From positions 31,195,001 through 31,259,000 of the forward strand of contig JAAALK010000081.1 in assembly GCA_019279435.1 (NCBI GenBank): DNA of 64,000 nucleotides, in the 5' to 3' direction. A model generated the notes under the pieces. That model did no database searches and was not told where the DNA came from. It saw nothing but the letters and a program-made list of their open reading frames with translations. Numbering within the stretch: the first letter of the stretch is position 1; each line of letters opens with the position of its first letter. The DNA is from Zizania palustris (lineage: Eukaryota > Streptophyta > Magnoliopsida > Poales > Poaceae). Shown one piece after another: positions 1 through 12,400 of the stretch. The translations under genes were made by a program, and so were the position numbers.

Positions 1-99
1 ATTTTATTTTAAAACTAAATCAAATATGAGAGAAGTTTGAAAAATTTGAACGAAATACAAAATGAAACAAACCTCATTACGGTTTGCCAAGCACCGACC

Positions 100-417
100 C
101 GCATCCCCCATTTGTGTAACTGACAGTGGGGCCGGTAATTCATGTAGGCCCACACGTCATAATCCTCCGACCAGCCACGTGTCCATTCTACGCGTCAAAT
201 CTGCCCCTGCGACTGGATCGATGAGACGCTCACTTCACTGACAAGTGGGCCCAGATTAGTAGAGCCCACATGTCGGTGAGTTTACTTTACTGTATAATAC
301 AACCATCTCAGGCGGTTCCTCTGCTTCGTCTACCTCTCGCCGCCGCGACTCCGCTGCCCAAAACCCGCAAGGTCGCAAACCCTAACCGTCTCCGCCGCCG
401 CCGCCGCCGCCGTAGCC
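100..417 (+). promoter_or_regulatory. Promoter and 5' UTR of the LIFEGUARD-like gene
   Basis: The sequence upstream of the first coding exon carries several GGCCCA/TGGGCC (site II-type) motifs, for example near 147-154 and 246-253, and a G-box core CACGTG at about 176-181. A weak TATA-like stretch (TATAATAC) lies near 292. Site II motifs are typical of broadly expressed plant genes. That these motifs are used here is inference. Confidence 0.4.
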
Positions 418-1957
418 ATGGCCGTCGCCGTTCCCGCATTGTCGAAGGCCGAAGCCGACCCCGACCCCGAGCTCGGAGCCTCTGGGGAGAAGGAGGCGGC
501 TGCGGCGGTGTCGCCGAGGAAGGTTGCGGAGGAGGAGGACCCACGGCTGCGGTGGGCGTTCGTGCGCAAGGTGTACGGAATACTCGCCATTCAGTTGGCG
601 TTCACCGCGGCGATCGCAGCCGTCGCATGTGCCGTCAAGCCCGTCCCGCGCTTCCTGGAGTCTGGCTCCCTTGCCTCGTGGGTCGTCTACATCGCCATAC
701 TCCTCTCCCCGCTCCTCGGTTGTGCCTCCTCCTCCTCCTCCTCCGCCTCTTCGTTTCGATCGCTTCTCCGTTGTGCTTTCTGATTGGGGTTTTGTGCTGT
801 ATGGCTCGTCGGGATTGAGCAGTGCTGTGGCCGATGCTCAAGTACAGGGAGAGACACCCCGTGAACTTGCTGCTTCTGGGCCTATTCACGCTCTGCGAGA
901 GCTTCACCATCGGCGTCTTCGCCTCGTGCTTCCTTGGTATATATGCGAAATGCCCTCAACCTTTCCCAACTCTCCAAAGTCTCCATATTTGTGGGTTGTG
1001 ATGCTCTAAAACACGGCGATTGATTGATTGGAGATGCAGTGTGCTGCGGATGGTTAAAATTTTGTATCTTCGGCCAATCGATCGCCTCCTGTGACTAGGT
1101 TTTCCTGGTTGGGTGTTGGTCACACTTTGTTTTGGCAGGATTGTGATTTCCAGGATTTTGTTCTATTTCTTGCATTTTTGCAGGGGATGTACATGTTGGT
1201 GCATTACTCAACAGACTAGATCATTAGATTTCTATTGTATCATGTGGTGGGAAGGAAACATTAGAGGTTATTCTGCTGCAGAGTATATTCCTTGCTTGTG
1301 TAGTTATGCATATTATTGTATGGTTAGGACCACTTCCTATCACCTGGGAGATTATGATATACATTGCTGTGATGCTGTCTGGTGTCAGGATTCAGGAATC
1401 GTAATTATGAATGTTGATTATTGAGGATATAATCCATTTTGGTTCTTCTGTCCGAGGTCCTGATTAGAATATTAGATTATTATGGTCTTGACCCACTTTT
1501 TGTAATTAGGGGTTAGTGATGGTGTACTGTAGGGATGATCTTGCCATCTTGGGGTCATCTTTTTTTCATTATAAAAAGACCCTGTGTGGCAACACCATAC
1601 AAGATGCCCTTTCTGTCAAAAACACCATACACGATCATTATTCTTGCATAGCTAGAGTTCTGTTTGCACTTACGTGTTGTCTGCCGCGTCCATATTCACT
1701 TCCTGTTTTCTTTCTCGTCCGTTGCATCGCTTAACCACCACATTTTAGTTCACTAGTTCATACCCATTATGCATTAGTAAAGTTCTCTGTACACACTTCT
1801 TGGTTTATATACGTAACACACCTTAATTTCTGACTAGTCAAGTGTACTAATAAGTACTGTCCAACAACAAAGCCTTTCAATCAAAAAAATTGTTGTGGCA
1901 GCAATAGTTGGAGTCTAAGTTTACATTGTCAAGATCAAGTCCCTTGATCCCTGTTGC

Positions 1958-1994
<37 letters not shown>

Positions 1995-2838
1995 TTTCTG
2001 CTTGTGATGGAGCAAGTGGCAGATCTACTTGCAGAAACCTCGGCTGTAGCTGTCAGCCTGTCCTGCATTGGGTACTTGTGTTTTATTGCATTATTTATTG
2101 ACAACATTTCCTCTATTCTTTATGATATTATACATTGCTTCTAATTTTCAGGCACTGTAGATATATGAAAGACAACCCCCAAACATTGAACTTATTCTTT
2201 TGTGTGTGTGTTGTGGGGGTGGGGGGTTAGATCTTAGGTAAATTACATCAATGATTTTCTTGATAGCCCAGAGAGTTTCTTGTTACTTTCAGTTACTGCT
2301 GCCTGATTTTTCATGTCTTGGCTCTGTGCAAATGTAATTTTAATGCTCCTTTGCAATGATGATTATTCAATTTGCATTTCTTTGCTCAATGTTAACAGGT
2401 AAAGTGGTTCTGCAAGCTACAATCCTTACAGCAATTGCTGTCTTCAGCCTCACCATTTTCACATTCTGGGCGGCTCACAGGGGGCATGATTTCTCCTTCA
2501 TGTATCCCTTCCTGTTCGCTAGCCTCCTCGTACTAATGGCGTACCTCGTCATTCAGGCATCTGTCCTGCACATCCTGTTCCATTTTTTAGTGTCTCATGT
2601 GCTGTTTGTCTAACTTACAGTGTAATTCAACGTGACCTGTCAGATCTGGTTTCCACATGGGAGGGTTGGCATGACGATCTACAGCTGCATTGCCACTGTG
2701 TTGTTCTCCGGCTTCCTCATCTTCGACACCCACCAGCTGATCAAGCGTCACACCTACAACGAGTACATCATCGCCGCCATCTCACTGTACCTGGACATCA
2801 TCAATCTCTTCATGGCTCAGCTCCCACTGGCTGCCTAG
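418..2838 (+). CDS. LIFEGUARD / Bax-inhibitor-1-like (TMBIM) membrane protein
   Basis: Predicted 255-residue multi-pass membrane protein of the BI-1/LIFEGUARD family. These ER or Golgi membrane proteins modulate calcium and cell death. Exons read 418-718, 823-936, 2399-2556 and 2644-2838; all phases join. A charged, Ala/Glu-rich N-terminal tail (residues 1-50) precedes the first helix (ILAIQLAFTAAIAAVAC). Further hydrophobic segments follow in each exon, and family landmarks are present: HPVNLLLLGLFT in exon 2, IFDTHQLIKRHTYNEYI and AAISLYLDIINLF in exon 4. Start chosen at the first ATG after a GC-rich leader; it gives a normal family N-terminus. The last intron (2557-2643) begins with GC instead of GT, yet only this junction restores the family reading (VIQ then FPHGR). 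The C-terminus after INLFMAQL is short and differs from the usual ending. Family is certain; the exact paralog is not assigned. Confidence 0.9.
1962..1992. repeat. (CT)n microsatellite in intron 2 of the LIFEGUARD-like gene
   Basis: Uninterrupted CT dinucleotide run of about 30 bases within the 1.46-kb second intron. Likely polymorphic in length. Confidence 0.95.
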
Positions 2839-3982
2839 TGACGCATTTGTTCTACCCCACTCAACTCACCTGGCTCCATTGTCCAGTACATGGTGGATCA
2901 TATAGCTGAAGAAAGTTACTTGCCTTACCTTACCTATCCTCCTATGCAACAGTAGGCTTACAGAGCAGGAGACTCTTGAGTCTGGATCTGTAAATAATCA
3001 TATCTAGCTATGTTGCACGTCGTTGCACTGATAGCTCCATAGATATGCCTGGGACCTTTGAGACATCTTGCAGTAATCTGCACTGCATGTATAGCTCTAA
3101 CCGATGGAGTCAAACTTCAATAGAGGATCTTAATTTCTCAGGCATCACTTGATTTTGCACCATGGTCACATCTTCTGTTTTGCTGTTGTGTTTGTTGCTC
3201 TTGTAAGATTCTTTTTTCTGCCCCAAAACCAATCCCGCACACAACAAAAGTTGAACAAGAGCTGAGTAAGATTGATTGGTTGATTTGCAATTGTATGAAA
3301 CTCTCTTGGCCAATTGATGTCCATGCACCATGCTTAACTACTACTACTATAGTTTTCATGCAAACCCATCCAGGGTTAGGGATAACCTGAATTTCTTTCA
3401 TCTGTGGAATAATTGCCAAGAGAAGTATGTGAACTGAAGTTTCATGGCTCAATGAATGGACCACATGGAGCATGGTTGGTGTGTGCTGGATGCCTGATTG
3501 GTGTTGATGCTGATGGTGTCATGCTCTTTGCTTCTTGAAGGTCCAAGCACGCAAAGATTCAACCTTTGTGCAAGGGACTATTCATAAATTCATTCATGCA
3601 CCAACAACTAAATTATTGTTATTTTGATTGGAGATATACAGACAAAATAGTATTTTCACCGTTGGATTTGTAACCGGGGCTTAGAGTTTCCTTCAAAACT
3701 ATATAACATCTGCAATTGCATTTTATGATAATTCTGTGTAAACAAACTTTCCATTGCATCTAACTTAAGCTCCCGTAGCTCATACAGACAAACCGGGATA
3801 ACAGAGACACAATATCTGACAACCTAAAAGAGAGGAAACTGATGAACAAAACTCTGTCATAGCATCTACGTCAGTCACTCAATCCATGTGTAATGTGTTA
3901 GCTGAAGACAATGAAAACTCTTTCCTTTTGTTCTTCTTTCTGAAGCTGCACAGAGGGAGAAGATGTCACCTCTTGTACCAAG

Positions 3983-5946
3983 CTAACCGAGCGACAGGAG
4001 GGCGTCAACTGAGGGCACCAGCGTCCTGCAGCAAGGGCAGTCCGGCTGGATGGTCAGCCAGGGGAGGACGCACTCCGAGTGGTACTTGTGGGAGCATGGC
4101 AGCCTGGTGATCCGCTGACGCCGCTCCTGAACCTCGTCAAGGCACACAGCGCAGATATCAACCTTGGACAGTGTCCTCCTCATCTCGCGGCGGTGGCTTG
4201 TTGTTGTCGTCGATGTCTCCGACGTGGTCATCGCTGGGCTGGGAGGCCTGGGTTCAGTAGGTAGTGGAAGCTGCTGCTCTTGCTGGTTGTTCTGTTGTCT
4301 GGAGGCTGCACTCCCATCTCGCTCCCGAAATCGCCTGCCCCATCTGCGTTGATTCAGCCAGTGGTGAAAAATACAACTGATTGTTAGCTCAGAGGAATAT
4401 GAATATTCAGTCTTCAGACATTTTGCTGTTTGCAATTCAAGAACATGCTGCATATGGAATTTGTTCATGAAGAGAACATTGATGATGAATGAAGGAATGC
4501 CAAACCATTCAGAGGCAACTCAGGGAAGTAGTAAAAATAAAACAGTATTGCAAAAAATCTCAGAACTCCTCCAGGAGCTGGAGATGGATGGTTCCTGATC
4601 TCATCTAGTAAAAAAATGATTCTTCTCAAAGATTTCCTGGCATTTCCAACTTAGAACATCTAACAGAAAATGCTACACAAATCGACTAGAAATGACCAAA
4701 ATCAATTACTTGTGACCGGTTTACCAATCATGACAATGGTAATCCAAAAAACCAGTAAGACGGATACTCTATAACTATTGGTTTGTAATCCTGCAAACTA
4801 ACTCATGATCAGTAGTGGCTATATTTTATATGCAGAGTTGATTAATATAGTCTGCGATTATCTCCTTATTCGGCTGTTTGCTTAATCGAGACCATGCCCG
4901 AATTTTCTCCACTAGTTTTAAGCCAAGCAGCAGATGCAAGAACCCATCATGAACTGGGGGATGGTTCTAGTTACTAGACAAGGCTATAACAATCTAGAAC
5001 CCATACAAATGCTGTGATGTATAAATCACAAAAAAAATCGGGAAAAAAGGCACACGCCTTTCCCGTGAGGAGGATGCCGCTGGCCCAATTTCTGTGTAAA
5101 CCCCAAAAAATCAAACTGCAACAGCAATGGGGAACGCAGAAATCGACAAATTCTCCGCGCAAATCATCTGAGTGGCTTGTGATCTAACACGGGCAAGTTT
5201 TCAGAAAGTTGGGGCGTCAGATGCCACCATCCAACTGGTTTGGCTTGTAGCTACAGATGAGCCAACCCACAAAGGACGTCATTTTCAGATGTATATATCA
5301 CGGCTTATGATCTGAAAAGACATAGTGGTTCTTAATTACTACTACTTCATATCTTCTTCTTTTAATCTTTTTCAACACAAACAACCATGGAGGTTACTAA
5401 TTTGTTAGAATTTTGCAATGGCTGTTTAGTTGGATGCTGAAAGCGTGATCAAATGGAGATTTTTTTATTTACTTGATGTGATGATAGCCTGCAACAGAAT
5501 CAAGAAACTGGTTGCTGCAATAATCAGATCTTGGTTCGCTGCTCAGCGACGAATTCAATAAGTGATTTCCCCTCAATTCGGGATGTAAAACTAGAGAAAG
5601 GAAAATACACCCAAAAAAACTCGATCTTTATCCATGCCTGAAGAGAAAGTGATCCATTTTTCCAGGGGGAGGGGGAGGGGGGAGGAGGAGGGAGGAGAGC
5701 TCACCTGGACAGAGACGACGAGGGCGCGGGGGCGCCACGTAGCTTCTCCTCGAGCCGGATGCGCGCCGCCAGCGTGGGGCTGACCACGCCGCCGGCGCCC
5801 GCCTGCGCCATCGTCGCCGCCGCACCCTGGTGGTGGTGGTGCTGATGGTAGGAGTTGTAGTGCCCGTGGTGCTCCCCGGCCGCTGCCACGTCGCCGTGGT
5901 AGTGCACGCGCCGGCGCCGCGCGAGCTCCACCCCCGGAAGCATCAT
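3983..5946 (-). CDS. RING-H2 zinc finger protein, probable E3 ubiquitin ligase
   Basis: Two exons (5946-5705 and 4343-3983) encode about 200 residues. Exon 1 has a His-rich stretch (YHQHHHHQG) and a segment with VSPTLAARIRLEEKLRG. Exon 2 has a Ser/Thr-rich linker and a C-terminal RING-H2 finger: C-x2-C (CAVC), 15 residues, then C-S-H-K-Y-H-S-E-C, 10 residues, then C-P-C-C. This matches the C3H2C3 consensus, so zinc binding and recruitment of an E2 enzyme are expected from the family. No transmembrane segment is seen, so it is probably soluble. The start is the ATG at 5946 (the methionine pair MM). Donor CAG|GTGAGC and acceptor ACGCAG give an in-frame Arg across the junction. Substrate unknown. 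The gene is convergent with the LIFEGUARD-like gene. Confidence 0.85.
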
Positions 5947-6209
5947 CCACCTCTAACTCCTCCTAGATCGCCGGCAGTATCGCAGCAATCCCCCCACCTC
6001 CTCCTCCTCCTTGGTGGTGGTGGAGCGCTCGCGGTGTTTGGTGGGTTCCGAGGAATTTCTCGTCGGTCTTTAAAGTGGCGGAGGGACAATCTGCGAAGGC
6101 GACGACGACGACGACGTGGCGAGAGAAGACGAGCTTCCGAAATTGCGAGGAAACAGAGTAGCCGATTTGACGAGTGAAATTACCTCTCCACCCTTTGACT
6201 TTTATCACA

Positions 6210-7100
6210 AAGCCATTTTCTTTCCCAATTTATTTGCATATATATACTTATCTTGTTTGTCTTTTTAGAAAAGCATATATCTTTATATCTTTAGTATGAT
6301 ATATATACATAGATATATACTTATCTTGTTTGTCTTTTTTGAGAACCATATATTTTCTCGATATCTTTATATTTTCCGCATAATTATTCGTAACTAAACT
6401 ACCATAAAATGTGATCAAGAACCTTTTGTGCTTTGATCAAACAAGTAAAACATCGATTTTCCTTTTGAGTTAGAGTTTGATCCTCAACTATTTCTCGTGA
6501 TATCTTCTTACGAAGTTTTGTTAGAGCATCTATATCTTAAAGTGAAGAAAAACTCTATGGTCAAACAAAAGCCTCCTGTCATAATCCGTGCAAATTTATT
6601 TCTTCCGGTCTTGGTTTGATTGGGGTCACGGTTGTTTAATCAATTCTCCTACTCTTCAATTCCTTGCGGATTGATGCTGACTTGCTCTTGGGCAACCACA
6701 ATGGTATTGTTGTAAATAGCATTAAGGTGGTACCCACAAAAGTTAGCATTTGTTATTGTTGTGTGCAAAGAAAACAAAAAAATAGCATTAAAGTGGATCC
6801 TACTTACATTGAGATCCATAAAAATTATTATTTTATGGCTTACAATGCACTTTAGAATTTTTTTTGCTTATAGTGTGGTTGCACAATGCGTAAGAATCAT
6901 AACTTTTCATACATATTGTGATACCCTTATCAACGGCAAGCCGAGGCGAATTATATTGCTTGTAGCAATTAAGTCTAGAAATTGAGATAGTAGTTTGGTG
7001 ACTTAAATTCAGTCATACAAAACAACAAATTTGGCAGCCATCATCACCAAACATTTAATAGTAGCACCATGCAATGCATGAGAGAAGGATATTCCAATAA
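6210..7100. other. AT-rich spacer
   Basis: No gene, RNA gene or clear repeat boundary is recognised. It contains short duplicated AT-rich phrases near 6240-6350 (a segment with CTTATCTTGTTTGTCTTTTT occurs twice). Confidence 0.5.
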
Positions 7101-7104
7101 GTCT

Positions 7105-7392
7105 TTTAGTCTTTAATTTTAGTCCCGTCACATCGGATATTTGGATGATATTTTAGAGTATTAAATGTAGACTATTTATAAAACCCATTTCATAATCGGT
7201 GGATTATTCGCGAGACGAATCTAATGAGCCTAATTACGACATGATTTGATAATTATGCTTTAATTAGGCTTAAAAATTTTGTCTCGTGAATAATCCTCCA
7301 ATTCTGTAATTATTTTTATAATCAGTTCAAGTTTAATTCTTCAAATTGATGTCCAAACATCCGATGTGACACGGACTAAAACTTTAGTCCAT
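7105..7392. mobile_element. MITE (family A), about 290 bp with ~40-bp terminal inverted repeats
   Basis: Left end (7105-7144) and right end (7352-7390) are inverted copies around TTAGTCC..TCACATCGGAT.TTTGGA. The interior holds the phrase GAGACGAATCTAATGAGCC and its inverted counterpart. It lacks coding capacity. A diverged relative with the same internal phrases lies at about 38.44-38.77 kb. The superfamily is not assigned. Confidence 0.7.
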
Positions 7393-7835
7393 AGAACCAA
7401 ACACCACCTTATACCTACTACTACAAGATAGATACTCGACGGAAATCGAAATTTTTGACCGGAAAGAGTATCGAATCCGTATAGCTCAGCTGCAATGCAT
7501 GCAGCAGGGGCAAAACCGTCCAACCGCGTGCATCGAGATCGAGATATCCGATAGATATTATAAAGGTGAAACCGAGATGAACAGCACGACGAACGCGTTT
7601 CAGCCAACGGGATTTGTGTCGTAAGTAATTAAAACTAATGTAATATTTTAGCAATTAATTTGGTAGCTTCCTTCTCAGTTCTCATGGGTCTCGTTCTCCC
7701 TGTCGTCACCATCTTAATTATTATATCTTGGAACCTTAGCTTACTTCCGTGCGTGTTAATTAATTAACTCTGGAGACTGGAGAGCACGTTACTATCAGTA
7801 TCAGTAGAATCCGTATGATATGATGCTGGTCATCT

Positions 7836-8171
7836 AGGGCAGTCTCAACCATAGGTTTTTTAGATGATGTCTTATATTGCCGTGTCGGCAAGACATCATG
7901 TTTAGAAACCATACTTTCATCCTATAGGTTTTTAGATGATTTCCTATGTTGCCATGTAGTAGATTTTTTGTACATCTCTATCCACCTTTCAACCAATCTC
8001 TTTTCACTTTTATTTTGGATGGTGTAAAGACATAATGTTTTAGTTTAGACATGGTGTCTTCATTTTTTATTATCTCTCTTCATTAAATTGCTTGTCACAT
8101 CATCTTTTTTCTATGTGGCAGCTTCTTAAATGTGTAAGACACTATCCTAGTTGGAGGGTTGGGATTGCCCT
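7836..8171. mobile_element. MITE (family B) with AGGGCAGTCTCAACC / GGTTGGGATTGCCCT ends
   Basis: The two ends are imperfect inverted repeats (left AGGGCAGTCTCAACCATAGG, right ending GGAGGGTTGGGATTGCCCT). The internal sequence is AT-rich and non-coding, with a repeated phrase TAGGTTTTTAGATGAT. Probably a non-autonomous DNA element; no convincing target-site duplication was found. Confidence 0.6.
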
Positions 8172-9270
8172 TAGGGCTTGTTTGTTTCAGCTTCTAACAG
8201 CTAGAAATTCTCGATATCTAGCTAGTCTGAGTAGCTGGTGTTTAAGCTTTCATATTCTAGCTCATTTTCAAATTTCGTAACTACTGATTCTTATAATATG
8301 AGTTCAAAATTTGGATCATTTGTTTCCGCCTCAGATTCTAGAATTCGGACTCCCCTTTATGCTACCTCTCCTCTACAACACAGTGTGTATAAATGTATAG
8401 TTTCATTTCTCTATTTCACTTAATTTTAGACGATTTTACCTTTTTAGTTTTTTATTACCAATAATTAAGATGACAATAGAAATTAATTTTAACACTTCAA
8501 TAATGAAAAGAACATTGAGGGTTATGATTTTATTCTATTGATAGTACAATGAGTCGTAAAAATTTCTATCTTCCGGAGGAGTTATAAAATTTGACTTCTT
8601 ATATAGTTTCTATATTTTTATTATTTATTAGAGCTGATTTTTAATTCTAATCCTAAAAATTTAGAGAATGGAAATCTTTTTAAGACGCTCTAACAATTTC
8701 ATTTAGGGATCAATTGGTTACCGTCTTAAGTTGAATAGGCGGTAACCACAATTACTTCTTGATAAATGCAACAAAATGGCCAAAATTTAAATTCAAAATT
8801 TTGAACCAAACTGTTACTGCTCGTTTTTCTGAGTAGCCACTCAATTTGGAGAGATTTTGTGTTTGTAACCTCTCGGTAAAAACTGCCCGAGTTTATTTTT
8901 TTAAAAAAAAACATTGAAAATTTCGGGAAAAAGGAGAAAAATCTAGAAAACTTGCAGGGCTATAAAGAAAATTTATGATACAACGATGCAAATATTTGGT
9001 ATAAAACTTATCATATTTTGGTTGAATTAAACGGGCGGAAATATAGTAATACTATTTAAAAAATAAAAAATCTGGATATAGCAGGCAGGCTTTTGAAATG
9101 GGCCAATTATTTCTTTTTTGTTTTACCAATCTTGTTTTGCTCGTAACTTCATATAATTCCAATATTTTTGAAACAAATATATCACCGTAAACCACCACAA
9201 ATCATCTACTATTTATACGATTTTTTTCGAGTTTTTTTTTCAAAATTTTCAAATTTGAATTTGAATTTGA
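8172..9270. other. AT-rich spacer upstream of the RHD3-like gene
   Basis: No gene is recognised. It begins with a phrase common to grass MITE ends (GGGCTTGTTTGTTTCAGCTTC), but no matching right end was found. Confidence 0.4.
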
Positions 9271-9458
9271 ATTTTGTATTCAACCGGTGGATATAAGACA
9301 CGTCGTCCTTCTCCTCCTCTTGTCGAGCCCCCACGTAGAAGACGCGGCCACCTGTCCCTCCTCTCGTCTCTTCTCTCCCGCCGCGCGCCGGAGCCGTCGC
9401 GCTCCCTCTCTCCCTCGCACCCTTCGCTTCCGCCTCCTACTCGTACTCACACTCGGCG

Positions 9459-12400
9459 ATGGAGTGCTGCCGCGCGGCGCAGGTGGTGGGGGCGGGCGGG
9501 GAGATGGACGGCGAGGCGATGAGGCGGTTCGCGGCGGGGGCGGGGCTCCCCGGGCGTGGCCTCTCCTACGCCGTCGTCTCCATCGTCGGGCCCCAGGGAA
9601 GCGGTGAGAATGAGATCCAGCGACCGACGATAAGCTAGCTAGCCTTCCCTCCTCACCCTGTTCCGGATCGTCACGCTCACGCACCGGAGCAGACGGGAGT
9701 TACTAGTTACTACTTACTACTGGCGCTCTTCTCCGACCAGCGGTTTGGAGATTTACGTACATCAGCTACAGAAAGGGGAAATCTTTTACTAGTATCATAT
9801 GCCCAGTTGCTTGTTGCTACATTTACATGTTGTACTGTGCAATTTTCAGAGTGTTTCTCATTAGAAATGTTCGTTGTTTATATAATCTTTCAGAGTTTTT
9901 CTCACTAGAATTGAAATGCCGCAGTTGCTTGTTACTAGTAGAAATCTTTTACTCTTGAACGTTTCGGATGCTTGCCTTGTTGTCCGGACAGGGAAAAGCA
10001 CCCTGCTCAACCATCTCTTCGGGACAAGCTTCACAGAAATGGATACCTTGAAAGGGAGGTAACGATTTCTGCCACCCAAATGCGCGGTGCCCTTGAGGTG
10101 TCTCACATCTGGAGCTGCAGATGATGGATTTTTTTTTCGTTCGTTTGCTGCCAGGAGCCAGACCACCAAGGGAATTTGGATTGCCAAGGCTGCTGGCATT
10201 GAGCCATTTACTGTTGTCATGGATTTGGAGGGTACGGATGGCAGAGAAAGAGGAGAGGTTAGTGCTATAATATTTCTGAATAACATTCTTCCATATCATG
10301 CTAGTATTTTTCACTGTGCAAAATTCTGAAACCGACTCTTCCATGACAATTTTCTATGTGAAATAGTTTGATGGCTTATCTGTGGCTAATTCATTGAGTC
10401 CCTTCTGGTTAATTAATACCTGAATTCATGTGTACCTAAGTACTTAGGCTGTGGACAAAAGAAAAAAAGGTTATTTTTTGTAGTACTTGGCTTGATCCAC
10501 ATGCGGCATTGATGCCCTTAGTAAATTCCATGCAAGGACCTTAGGGCCTTCTTTCCTAAATAATTACCATGGCAATATGGCATGGCGTGGAGATCATTAG
10601 AACAAAGTCTGTGGTGAGCTAAATGTGTGTTATGTCACTGTAGTACATCCACTTAACCACCTTGTGCAGCATGAATACAAGTGATTCATGGGAGCATCTA
10701 TTATGGATGGAATGAAGTAATGCATTCATACTTACTCTCTACCCTTTCAACCTCAACACTCTGAGCTGTGATTTCTAGCACCAACTTGCAATATCTGTCA
10801 CAGCAACAGAAAATTTTGGTACATCTTTTTGTTAAAGTGATGCTCTATATGTTGCACTCTCAGTTTATCACTCGCTATGACCATGTGGATTCTCTATGAA
10901 GCTACATCACATTCAGTTTTCATTCGACTATCATCTGTTATGCTTGCAGGATGACACATCCTTTGAGAAGCAGAGTGCCCTTTTTGCTCTGGCAGTTTCA
11001 GACATTGTTATGATAAATTTGTAAGTTTCTATATCATTTGTTGGTGAAGTATAGCATTAGTGAGTAAAGAGAGCTTCTTTATTCTCTCAACCTTCTTATG
11101 TGCCTTGGTGAATATACTTTCTTCAGGTGGTGTCATGACATAGGTAGAGAGCATGCTGCTAACAGGCCTCTGTTGAAAACAATATTCGAGGTACCCTCTG
11201 TCTCCTTGAAGCTCTAAGGATGCCTTTGGTTCAACTAAATCTTTTTAATATATTTGTTTTTCTCTTACTATTTGAGGTACTAATGCGTTTATTCAGCCCC
11301 CGGAGAACAACACTGCTACTTGTTATTCGTGATAAAACAAAGGTTTGATCAGTTTCAGAGGAAACAAAACAAACTATAGAATATTTATATTCTATTTCTT
11401 CGACAGATATGCTTAACTGGTATGAGTTTCTGTTTTGGTTGTCTTCACAGACTCCACTAGATTATCTAACCCAAGCTCTGAAGGAGGATACCCAGAAGGT
11501 GGTCATGTCTCATCTCTCATGCCTTTTTGCCATTGTTATACTGAAATCTATACCATTTCTTCTGTTTGTACAGATATGGGATGCTGTTCGCAAACCGGAA
11601 GTTTACAAGGAAGCTGCACTAAGTGAATTCTTCAATGTCAGTGCATGGGTTTTCTGAAGTGGGACTTGCATATATGAACTGATATATGTTTTCTGTGATA
11701 TAAAGGTGGAGGTCACTGCTTTGTCAAGTTATGAGGAGAAAGAAGAACTATTTAAGGAGCAGGTATATTAGAAGCTAAAATACTTACCGTTTATCATGTA
11801 CAACAGAATGTTCTTTCTACCGGTTATATCCAACAGCAGAATGAAACTTGCAACTTGCAAGCTTGTTACTTTGATGACAGATAGGCTTTCTGGTGGTGTA
11901 CTGTTTCTTACATCTATCTGTTGCAGGTTGGGCAACTCAAGCAGAGGTTTACTCATTCAATCGCTCCAGGAGGTCTAGCAGCTGATAGAAGATGTGTGAT
12001 CCCTGCTTCTGGTTTCTGTCTTAGTGCACTCCAGATCTGGAAAGTAATACGGGAAAACAAGGACCTGGATCTTCCTGCTCACAAGGTTTGCTGTGCCTTT
12101 TATTGTCATTTATATTCAACAACTAATCACTTTGCACTATAGACATAATTATGCCATCAAATCAGCAGTAAAGCATATATATATATATATATCTTTTAAT
12201 GTTTCATATATTTTCTAGGTCATGATTGCTACTGTTCGATGCGAAGATATTGCTGACGAAAAGCTGAGAAGTTTCATGTCTGATAAGGTAGCATGCTCTT
12301 ATTGTTGTAATTCTACATTATTTTGTTTAATTGGAACCATGGAGATTAATTATTCTTCTATGCAGGGCTGGTTGGAGCTGGAAACAACTGTAAATTCTGG

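Noticed and set aside
1113..1424. 103-codon frame between exons 2 and 3 of the LIFEGUARD-like gene
   Set aside because: Lies wholly in an AT-rich intron with intact splice sites on either side and has no recognisable motif.
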